A DNA stretch of 6,044 nt from an uncultured bacterium (GTDB lineage Bacteria; Acidobacteriota; Thermoanaerobaculia; Multivoradales; JAHEKO01): assembly GCA_938016625.1 (NCBI GenBank), contig CALILB010000021.1:1-6044 (forward strand), read 5' to 3'. The notes under the pieces are model-generated. The model was not told the DNA's origin. It saw nothing but the letters and a program-made list of their open reading frames with translations, and did no database searches. Numbering within the stretch: the first letter of the stretch is position 1; each line of letters starts with the position of its first letter. Below are positions 1 to 5,450 of the stretch, piece after piece. The position numbers were made by a program, and so were the translations under genes.

Positions 1-1823
1 GGGTAGTAGGGCGCGTACCAGCCACCCCAGTAGCCCCACCCCCAGCCGACGCCAAAGGTAAAGGACCAGCCGCCCCAGGGGGTGTAGGTGATGCCACAGC
101 TGTAGCCCCAGGTGGAGGGGTAGCCGTACCAGTAGCTGCCGACCCACGGGGTGTAGTAGTAGCCCGTACCGTAGACGACCACCTTTTCGCTCACCACCGT
201 GCCGTAGTAGCCCGGGGTGTAGCCGACCACCACCGTCTCCTCGTCCGAGTCGTAGACGCGCACATAGGTCACGTAGTGCAGTGGGCTCGACGCCGGGATG
301 GCGTAGATCTCCTCCGGTACCTCGACCGCGACGATCCAGGGACCCGTGACATCCGGCGCGACGAACCAGACACCGTTATTGACGGCGTAGTACTGGTCCG
401 TGGCAACGCGAATGATAGGTGTCGGCGAGTTCTCGACATAGGCGAGCGACGTGCTCTCGATCTTCTTCCACTGCGGCTCACCGTCGATGGTGGGTTTGAA
501 CTCGGCCCCCTGTCGGTCGATCTCGGAGGTCTGGGGCACCGAGTTGGCGATCACCGCTTCCTTGGCCTGTGGGGTACCGGCGATCGACGCCTTGACGTTC
601 TCCTTCGGGCTGTCGTCCGGAATCTGGCGGAAGTCGTCGGCGAGCTGGTCCTGGGGCACGAAGCTCCAAGGCCCCTCCAGCGATGGCGCTGCAAACCAGC
701 GTCCGGAGAGCAGCACGTAGAAGGGGCTCCCCGAGGCGACGCGAAAGACATTGCCGCTCGTGTTCTCGACAAACTCGAGTCGGGTCTCCGGGATCGGGGT
801 CCATTTGGGTGTGCCCTCGGTGACCACCAGATCGGTCGGTTGGGTGGCAACGACGATGTCGGGCACCGGCCCCTTCGCGAGGGTCGGTTTCTCGAGCGGC
901 TTGCCCTCCTCGTCCACCTCCTGCTGGTCGGCACCACCCCCCTCGAGCAGGTCGGCCGGCTGGCCTTCCATCGCCTTCTTCGAGGCCGCCTCGATGCCCG
1001 CCGGCTGGGCCGCTGCCACCTGCCACGGACCCTCGAGTCCCGGCGCCTCGAGCCAGCCGTCGAAGAGGTGAAGGTACAGTTTCGCCGAACCGTCCCGTAG
1101 CAGTAGGGGTCGGGTATTGAGCAGGCGCTCGTAGCTTGTGCCCTCGACCTTGCGCCACACCGGTGAGCCGTCGACCGAGACCAGCAGTGTTGGCCGCTCG
1201 GCAAAGACGATCTCCGGCGGCTCGTTGTTGACGGCGACCTTGCCCTTCGATTCCTTTCTCACCTGGGACGCGGCCAGGGCCGTCTCGATGCGGTCGAGAG
1301 AGACGACCCGCACAGTGTCGTTGAGCTGCTTTTGAAGGAATCCGAGGAGCTTTGCCTCCTGACCGGGTTGGGCAGGAATCTTGGCGCGGATACCCAGATA
1401 TTCGTCGAGAACCACCAGCCGGGCGTCCTTGTCGACGCGGGTCCGGGCAACAAAATCGACGACCCCGTAGGAGGAGCCCTCCTTGTCCTTCTCTCCGATC
1501 TCGATCGCCGAGTGCGCGTGGAGCTGACGCCCGTCCCAGTCGTCCACCTGGTACGGGTAGATCTTGACCTGGTAAGCGCCGCCCTCGAGCACCCGCGGCC
1601 AGGGCTCCGGATCGCGCTCCTCCACCAGGGCGGCGGCTTCGGCGGCAGCCGACCGAGGCTCCGTCGAGCCGGGAGGTGTCGTCTCCTGTGCGGAGAGAGA
1701 CGAGAGTGCGAGGGTCGAGGTGAGCACCGCACACACCACCCCCGTCACTCCTAGCCGAAAAGCTTTTTGCCCGTGGCTTCCTAGGCTGGCCCGGTGGCCC
1801 CAATCTGGACATCGGTACATCAT
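1..1823 (-). CDS. Exported GPW-repeat protein with Gly/Tyr/Trp-rich C-terminus (3' end beyond window)
   Basis: The frame is open from the start region to the left edge: 607 complete codons and no stop. A hydrophobic stretch at residues 24-43 followed by 'SLSAQE' reads as a signal peptide, so the product is probably periplasmic or surface-exposed. Residues ~75-190 form a conserved-looking N-terminal domain (WPRVLEGG ... SLDRIETALAAS). Three diverged repeats follow at ~212-270, ~331-389 and ~444-499, each of the form GxPxW ... (L/V)xN(T/S) ... W(F/L)xAPxxxGPW. Between repeats 2 and 3 sits 'IAGTPQAKEAVIANSVPQT'. From ~535 the sequence is rich in Gly, Tyr and Trp. This architecture matches, from memory, proteins labelled 'carbohydrate-binding family V/XII' or 'autotransporter'; those labels are not proof of function. 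The start is uncertain. ATG 1823 or 1820 gives a basic but long n-region and no Shine-Dalgarno. GTG 1739 has AGGAG 8 nt upstream but would leave a signal peptide without positive charge. The gene lies 86 nt downstream of the secretin and may be co-transcribed with it. Confidence 0.85.
   Translation of the reverse strand, partial: MMYRCPDWGHRASLGSHGQKAFRLGVTGVVCAVLTSTLALSSLSAQETTPPGSTEPRSAAAEAAALVEERDPEPWPRVLEGGAYQVKIYPYQVDDWDGRQLHAHSAIEIGEKDKEGSSYGVVDFVARTRVDKDARLVVLDEYLGIRAKIPAQPGQEAKLLGFLQKQLNDTVRVVSLDRIETALAASQVRKESKGKVAVNNEPPEIVFAERPTLLVSVDGSPVWRKVEGTSYERLLNTRPLLLRDGSAKLYLHLFDGWLEAPGLEGPWQVAAAQPAGIEAASKKAMEGQPADLLEGGGADQQEVDEEGKPLEKPTLAKGPVPDIVVATQPTDLVVTEGTPKWTPIPETRLEFVENTSGNVFRVASGSPFYVLLSGRWFAAPSLEGPWSFVPQDQLADDFRQIPDDSPKENVKASIAGTPQAKEAVIANSVPQTSEIDRQGAEFKPTIDGEPQWKKIESTSLAYVENSPTPIIRVATDQYYAVNNGVWFVAPDVTGPWIVAVEVPEEIYAIPASSPLHYVTYVRVYDSDEETVVVGYTPGYYGTVVSEKVVVYGTGYYYTPWVGSYWYGYPSTWGYSCGITYTPWGGWSFTFGVGWGWGYWGGWYAPYY
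327..1190 (-). repeat. Three diverged protein-level repeats (GPW repeats) inside the exported protein
   Basis: Unit 1 is encoded by 1014-1190 (GSPVWRKVEGTSYERLLNT ... DGWLEAPGLEGPW). Unit 2 is 657-833 (GTPKWTPIPETRLEFVENT ... GRWFAAPSLEGPW). Unit 3 is 327-494 (GEPQWKKIESTSLAYVENS ... GVWFVAPDVTGPW). Each is 56-59 residues, and two spacers of about 55-60 residues separate them. The shared Gly, Trp, Asn, aromatic and APxxxGPW positions are read directly. The units are too diverged to be a recent DNA duplication. Confidence 0.8.
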
Positions 1824-1909
1824 GAGCAAGCCGGCAGGATAGGAGAAGGAGGGGGTACGAATCAAGCCCGCAGCCGGGGCTCTCGGTTGTCCTTGGGGTC
1901 CATGCTGTC

Positions 1910-3538
1910 CTAGTCGCCCTTCTCTTTCGGCACCTCGCCCAGGAGACTGAGGTCGAGCTCCTCATCGACGAGGTCCGCGCCGCTGACGCTGCGATAGAGC
2001 TCGCTGGTCTCGGCCAGGAAGAAGTGGGAGGCGTAGCGGTTGGGTGGGATCCTGTACCAGTCGGAATAGCGCTCGCGGTAGCGCCGGATGTCCTCATCGG
2101 TGCCTTGCTGCGCCTCGAGCATCGCTTCGCGTCTGGCGACGAACTGGGCGAGCGACCTACGGTTCCGCTGGTCCATGAAGGCCGGATCCCGGGGCGTCAG
2201 GAGGATGACGATGGCGGTGTTGGTCTCGACTTCCCTCCGCGTCGAGAAGAAGTACTTGATCAGGGGGATATCTCGGAGGACCGGTACCCCCGAGCGCCCC
2301 GAGCGGGACTCGCGCTGATTGAGGCCGCCCAAGATCAGGGTCTGATCGAGCTCGACGACGGCGTGGCTGGTGGCATAGAGCTTGTCGAAGACCACCGACC
2401 CCTCGGGATCCGCCGCCGTCAGGAGCTCGAGGACGCTGGACCGAGACGCCTCGATCGCGAGGTGAACACGCGGGTTGCCGTCCTCACCCAGGGTACGCAA
2501 CAAAGTCGGGGTGACCGAGACCGCGGTGCCGAAGGGGTAGGGTTTGATGTCACCGCTGTTGATCCCTGAGACCTCGAAGACCCATTCACCGCCGGCGAGA
2601 AACGAGGCCGGAGTGCCGCTCAAGGTCGTCAGATGCGGCCGGGCCAAGACGGCCACCCGCTCGTCGGTCGCGGTGGCGATGTTGACGAGATAATCGACAC
2701 ACGCGCTGAAAAGCCAGCCGCTCTTGCCGACACTGACGAGTTTGTCGAGCGTGCCAGCCATCTCCAGGCCCGTCCAGCTGACCTCCCCACTTTCCTGGCT
2801 GGAGGCGAAGTAGGTGAAATTCGTGTCGATGAGGCGCAGGAAGTTGAAGCCCACGGTCTCGCTCTTCACCCCGATAACGATGAAGATGACGGCGTCGATC
2901 TCGAGCATGCGCTGGGGATCACCGGTGTCCTCGCTGGTGAGGTCGAGGATCGGGGGCGAGACGGCGAGGATCCGATTCAGCATCTCCCGTTCCCAGGAGT
3001 CGCTCGTCCAGCCGGTGAGGACAAGCCGGTCGGCCCGCCGCTCGACCTCGATGTTGGGCAGGTCACGGAGGAGCTCCCGCAGATTCTTGGCCTGGGTCTC
3101 GAGGGGTTTACCCTGGGCGCCAGGGGGAGGCCCTCCCTGCCCCTCGGTGCCTTTCGCGTCGGCGCCGGGCGGCGGCTCGGCCTCCTCGACCTCTAGCGTG
3201 TCGGACTGCTTGTCGAGGCGTTGCTGGTGATCCGCGGCCTTCTTCTCGGCCTCGGGGACCTGGGCCACCATCACCGGCTCGGTGTAGGGATCTTCCGTGA
3301 TCGTGCTCTGGACAGAGGGCGGAAGTGGCTCTGTCGTGCTGTAACCAGAGCTCGAGACCTGGTCCTCCGCGGGCGCCTCTCGAGGCTCCTCGTTGGGAGT
3401 ATCTGGCCCATCGGCGCCGGCAACCGAGTCCAGGCGTTGGAGATTCTCGATCGCGACCCGATTCGACGGGTCCCGGCGCAACACCTCTTCGTAAGTGGCG
3501 ACAGCCAGCTGGGGAAGGCCGGCCTGCCAGGACTGCAT
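1910..3538 (-). CDS. Secretin-domain protein, CpaC/GspD/PilQ-like, apparently lacking a signal peptide
   Basis: Secretins form multimeric outer-membrane channels for type II/III secretion, type IV pili and Tad pili. This protein has 542 residues. Residues 7-35 match the second half of a TPR unit (GLPQLAVATYEEVLRRDPSN). Residues ~41-150 are a low-complexity Pro/Glu-rich linker. Residues ~152-200 look like a small BON/N-domain module (IEVERRADRLVLTGW). The secretin core spans ~208-450. It begins MLEIDAVIF, carries ARPHLTTLSGTPASFLAGGE (299-318), and ends with the signature VPVLRDIPLIKYFF (418-431) followed by AIVILLTPRDP (442-452). A charged tail of ~90 residues follows. The order small module, 'LEIDAVIF', core resembles CpaC/RcpA most closely, but no other secretion or pilus gene is visible. 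ATG 3538 is the first possible start after an in-frame TAG at 3557-3559. It has no good Shine-Dalgarno and gives no signal peptide, which is odd for a secretin and suggests 5' truncation or a mis-set start. Confidence 0.9.
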   Translation of the reverse strand: MQSWQAGLPQLAVATYEEVLRRDPSNRVAIENLQRLDSVAGADGPDTPNEEPREAPAEDQVSSSGYSTTEPLPPSVQSTITEDPYTEPVMVAQVPEAEKKAADHQQRLDKQSDTLEVEEAEPPPGADAKGTEGQGGPPPGAQGKPLETQAKNLRELLRDLPNIEVERRADRLVLTGWTSDSWEREMLNRILAVSPPILDLTSEDTGDPQRMLEIDAVIFIVIGVKSETVGFNFLRLIDTNFTYFASSQESGEVSWTGLEMAGTLDKLVSVGKSGWLFSACVDYLVNIATATDERVAVLARPHLTTLSGTPASFLAGGEWVFEVSGINSGDIKPYPFGTAVSVTPTLLRTLGEDGNPRVHLAIEASRSSVLELLTAADPEGSVVFDKLYATSHAVVELDQTLILGGLNQRESRSGRSGVPVLRDIPLIKYFFSTRREVETNTAIVILLTPRDPAFMDQRNRRSLAQFVARREAMLEAQQGTDEDIRRYRERYSDWYRIPPNRYASHFFLAETSELYRSVSGADLVDEELDLSLLGEVPKEKGD

Positions 3539-3616
3539 TGACGCGCTCGACGTGAGCTAGGGCATCGAAGCCCCGGTCGCTGCGGACGCGGTCATATCGC
3601 ACCGGGATGGGATCAC

Positions 3617-3638
3617 TATACTGGTCTCGAGGGACCAG
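3617..3638 (+). promoter_or_regulatory. Possible -10 element and inverted repeat in the divergent intergenic region
   Basis: The 130 nt between the divergent secretin and decarboxylase starts must hold the promoters of both. TATACT at 3617-3622 is a 5/6 match to a sigma-70 -10 box for the rightward gene; the same TATA core reads TATAGT on the minus strand. No convincing -35 lies at the right distance for either. CTGGTC-(6 nt)-GACCAG at 3621-3638 is a perfect 6-bp inverted repeat overlapping the rightward -10 box, so it could be an operator. Nothing else in 3539-3668 stands out. Confidence 0.25.
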
Positions 3639-3668
3639 GCGTGGAGTCCCCCGGAGCCACCGCGCACC

Positions 3669-5036
3669 ATGAAGAAGGCCGAGCACGATAACAAGACGCT
3701 GTCGAAGGCGTCCCCGAAGCGCGTCGAAGAATTGGTTCATCTTCTCGATCTGATCCAGAGTGAGAAGGAGCCGCCGGCCAATCTCTTCACCCGCTTCCAG
3801 GAGCGCTACACCGAACTGTCGCCCGAAGACCAGCCCCGGCTGTTCGAGGCCATCCTGCAGCGCATGGAGGTGGGCAAGGAACATCTGGAGGAAGAACTGC
3901 AAACGCTCCTCGATGTAGGAGACGAAGATCCCGTTCGCTGGAGCCGTCTGCTGACAAACCTTCGGCGCAAAGCGGAGTCGCCCCGGATGAGAGCCTTCCG
4001 TCGGTTTCTCAACCACTCCGGCGGCTTCAGATTCCTCCTCGATCTGAGGGCCGACGTGCTGATGGCCCAGCGTCAGACCTCCTTGGATCTCGATCCCCTG
4101 GACGAGGAGATGGCTCACCTGTTCAACACCTGGTTCCGGGGCGGTCTGCTCTTCCTCGAGGAGATCACCCGTGACTCCTCCTATCTACAGATCCGCTTTC
4201 TCAAAGAGCACGACATGGTCCACCCCATGTCCAGCATCGAGGAGATGGCCCGCCGGCTGGGGGAAGATCGGCGCTGCTTTGCCCTTTACCACCGCTCGAT
4301 GCCGGAAGAGCCCGTGGTCTTTATCGAGGTGGCCCTGACCCGCGGCATTGCCCGCTCGATCCACGAGATCATCGGCAACCGAGCCAAGCCCACCCTCGGT
4401 ACTCCGGACACGGCCATCTTCTACTCCATCAACAACACCCAGAACGGCTTGGCGGGATTGGGACTGGGTAAAGTTCTGGTCTTTCAGGTGGTGGAGGCGA
4501 TCCAGACGGACCAACCCGACATCAAGACGTACTCCACTCTCAGCCCCGTCCCCGGTTTCTGGCCGCGATACCTGAGGTCGATAATCCAGGGCTACGATGG
4601 ACCTTTCGTGCTGAAGCGAGAACGTTTGAAGGAGTTCTTTCCCCGTAGAGCACAGCGGGCTCTCGTGGACCGCCAGGCGGAGCTCGGTGGATCGGAGATC
4701 TCGGATCTCGCCTCGGCCCTTATCGTCATACTGTCGACCCCGGGCTGGATCGAGGATCCCATTTACGGGAAGTGGCTCGAGCGGCCCCTGACCGAGATGA
4801 CCTACTTCTATCTCACCGAGGAGAAGAACCGGCGGGGAAAGCCTCTGAACCCGGTGGCCAACTTCCATTTGGGCAACGGCGCCCGGGTGAGCCGGAAGGA
4901 CATCAACTTCGGCGCCAACCGGTCGGAGCAGGGTCTGGAGGACTCCTGCGGCATGATGGTCAACTACGTCTACTCCACCTCGCGGCTGCAGCAGATCGGC
5001 CGCACCATGCAAGCCCTGCTCATGCGCCGGGGCTGA
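3669..5036 (+). CDS. Malonyl-CoA decarboxylase
   Basis: This enzyme converts malonyl-CoA to acetyl-CoA and CO2, which lowers malonyl-CoA or allows malonate use. The product has 455 residues, the normal length for the family, and no signal peptide, so it is cytosolic. Residues ~10-170 are the helical N-terminal domain; the rest is the GNAT-like catalytic domain. Recognisable motifs are HDMVHPMSSI (181-190), RCFALYHRSMPEEPVVFIEV (202-221), FYSINNTQNGLAGLGLGK (251-268), YSTLSPVPGF (288-297), NPVANFHLGNGA (394-405) and SCGMMVNYVY (426-435). By comparison with human MCD from memory, Ser292 and His400 correspond to the catalytic Ser and His, and Tyr433 to a conserved active-site Tyr. ATG 3669 is the first in-frame start and begins a typical MKK N-terminus. 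The only purine-rich stretch upstream, GGAG, is 12 nt away, so the Shine-Dalgarno is weak. No malonyl-CoA synthetase or malonate transporter gene is adjacent, so its pathway role cannot be set from context. Confidence 0.96.
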   Translation: MKKAEHDNKTLSKASPKRVEELVHLLDLIQSEKEPPANLFTRFQERYTELSPEDQPRLFEAILQRMEVGKEHLEEELQTLLDVGDEDPVRWSRLLTNLRRKAESPRMRAFRRFLNHSGGFRFLLDLRADVLMAQRQTSLDLDPLDEEMAHLFNTWFRGGLLFLEEITRDSSYLQIRFLKEHDMVHPMSSIEEMARRLGEDRRCFALYHRSMPEEPVVFIEVALTRGIARSIHEIIGNRAKPTLGTPDTAIFYSINNTQNGLAGLGLGKVLVFQVVEAIQTDQPDIKTYSTLSPVPGFWPRYLRSIIQGYDGPFVLKRERLKEFFPRRAQRALVDRQAELGGSEISDLASALIVILSTPGWIEDPIYGKWLERPLTEMTYFYLTEEKNRRGKPLNPVANFHLGNGARVSRKDINFGANRSEQGLEDSCGMMVNYVYSTSRLQQIGRTMQALLMRRG

Positions 5037-5063
5037 GGATCCCTTGAACGCTCACACCTAAAA

Positions 5064-5086
5064 GACCTCGATCAGCCCTTCGAGTC
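5064..5086 (+). terminator. Weak hairpin after the decarboxylase gene
   Basis: Starting 27 nt past the stop codon, GACCTCGA (5064-5071) can pair with TCGAGTC (5080-5086), giving 7 bp with one bulged C and an 8-nt loop. It is preceded by AAAA (5060-5063), but no T-tract follows. It is at best a poor intrinsic terminator and may be chance. Confidence 0.2.
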
Positions 5087-5102
5087 CCGACCTGGCGGTC
5101 TC

Positions 5103-5170
5103 GACTTGTCATTTTGGCGATGACTTGGTGATTTTGGCCGCTGAGTTGGTCATTCTGGCGATGAGCTGGC
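5103..5170 (+). repeat. Cluster of ~20-bp degenerate direct repeats, possible relic insertion-sequence end
   Basis: Three imperfect copies lie end to end: GACTTGTCATTTTGGCGAT (5103-5121), unit 2 at 5122-5142 (GACTTGGTGATTTTGGC core) and GAGTTGGTCATTCTGGCGAT (5143-5162). A partial fourth, GAGCTGGC, lies at 5163-5170. The shared core is GA(C/G)TTG(G)T(C/G)ATT(T/C)TGGC. The segment is less GC-rich than the flanks. Multiple short repeats and a TGT terminus (5107-5109) are the style of IS21-family ends, an identification from memory. No transposase gene is present, so any such element is a remnant. Confidence 0.45.
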
Positions 5171-5343
5171 AGCCGGCCGATCGTGACGCTCTCGAGGAGG
5201 ACTTGGGTACCAGTCTCGCGTACTCTGACTTTATCGCCGGTGGCAAGTGGGAAGAGGTGCACGAGGTCCTGCGTCCGATCTATCAACAGGCGACCGAAGC
5301 CGTGGGTCGCGAGTTTCCCTACCCGGAGCCGGAGGGCGAGTGA
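5161..5343 (+). CDS. Small hypothetical protein, possibly a C-terminal gene remnant
   Basis: ATG 5161 to TGA 5341-5343 gives 60 residues: an acidic, helix-prone protein (LEEDLGTSLAYSDFIAGG, then EEVHEVLRPIYQQA) ending in a Pro/Glu tail (FPYPEPEGE). The frame is open back to 5062, and TTG 5125 would add 12 residues (MVILAAELVILA) encoded by the direct-repeat cluster, so I prefer the ATG. No Shine-Dalgarno precedes the ATG. The composition looks like genuine protein and not a random frame, but I do not recognise the family. It could be a real small gene, or the 3' end of a larger gene cut by the event that left the repeats. A minus-strand frame across 5020-5460 is also open but looks less protein-like. 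Confidence 0.5.
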   Translation: MSWQPADRDALEEDLGTSLAYSDFIAGGKWEEVHEVLRPIYQQATEAVGREFPYPEPEGE

Positions 5344-5369
5344 CCTGGGTGGAGGTCGGGCTGTAAAAT
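5340..5369 (+). promoter_or_regulatory. Candidate sigma-70-type promoter for the beta-barrel gene
   Basis: GTGACC at 5340-5345 (4/6 to TTGACA) and TAAAAT at 5364-5369 (5/6 to TATAAT) are separated by 18 bp. Transcription would start near 5376, about 75 nt ahead of ATG 5451. The -35 overlaps the stop codon of the small upstream ORF. GACCT-(6 nt)-AGGTC at 5342-5357 is a short inverted repeat inside the spacer and could bind a regulator. This is a motif match only. Confidence 0.35.
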
Positions 5370-5447
5370 GAACCTCCTGAGCGATGGGGCGGCGAGGTCT
5401 TTTCGACCTCGCCGCCTGATTTTCCGGCTTCTCGCGAGAGGAGGTTC
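5370..5447 (+). promoter_or_regulatory. Leader region able to sequester the Shine-Dalgarno of the beta-barrel gene
   Basis: GAACCTCCT at 5370-5378 is a perfect 9-nt complement of AGGAGGTTC at 5439-5447, which contains the consensus Shine-Dalgarno AGGAGG (5439-5444, 6 nt before ATG 5451). The pairing would enclose the strong hairpin at 5388-5416. A perfect 10-bp palindrome, TCTCGCGAGA (5430-5439), touches the Shine-Dalgarno and offers a competing fold. The arrangement resembles a translational switch; it matches no known riboswitch class that I recognise. Confidence 0.4.
5388..5416 (+). terminator. Strong GC-rich hairpin (terminator or leader stem)
   Basis: GGCGGCGAGGTC and GACCTCGCCGCC form a perfect 12-bp stem closed by a 5-nt TTTTC loop. 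It is followed by TGATTTTCC, so the U-run is only four residues. It ends 34 nt before ATG 5451. It may terminate readthrough from the decarboxylase side, attenuate the next gene, or act as a structural stem within the leader. Stem strength is certain; role is not. Confidence 0.6.
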
Positions 5448-5450
5448 TAG

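Noticed and set aside
276..1100. 274-codon plus-strand open frame
   Set aside because: Antisense to the exported GPW-repeat gene, whose repeats and signal peptide are clear. The plus-strand product is Arg/Leu-rich with no recognisable domain.
1862..1878. AGCCC/GGGCT hairpin after the secretin gene (minus strand)
   Set aside because: Only 5 bp with a 7-nt loop and no T-run, so not credible as a terminator.
1862..1903. 13-codon minus-strand ORF (MDPKDNREPRLRA) between the secretin and the GPW-repeat gene
   Set aside because: No Shine-Dalgarno, very short, and no leader-peptide features such as runs of a regulatory amino acid.
478..2097. 539-codon minus-strand open frame
   Set aside because: It lies out of frame across two well-supported minus-strand genes, is extremely rich in Arg, Gly and Ser, and shows no domain. 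It is a GC-bias shadow.
3108..4118. 336-codon minus-strand open frame spanning the start of the secretin and of the decarboxylase
   Set aside because: It overlaps two confident genes in the wrong frames. I checked it as a possible upstream continuation of the secretin by frameshift, but the part over 3539-3668 has neither a convincing TPR helix nor a signal peptide.
4185..5012. 275-codon minus-strand open frame
   Set aside because: Entirely antisense to the decarboxylase, whose family motifs are intact; no domain seen.
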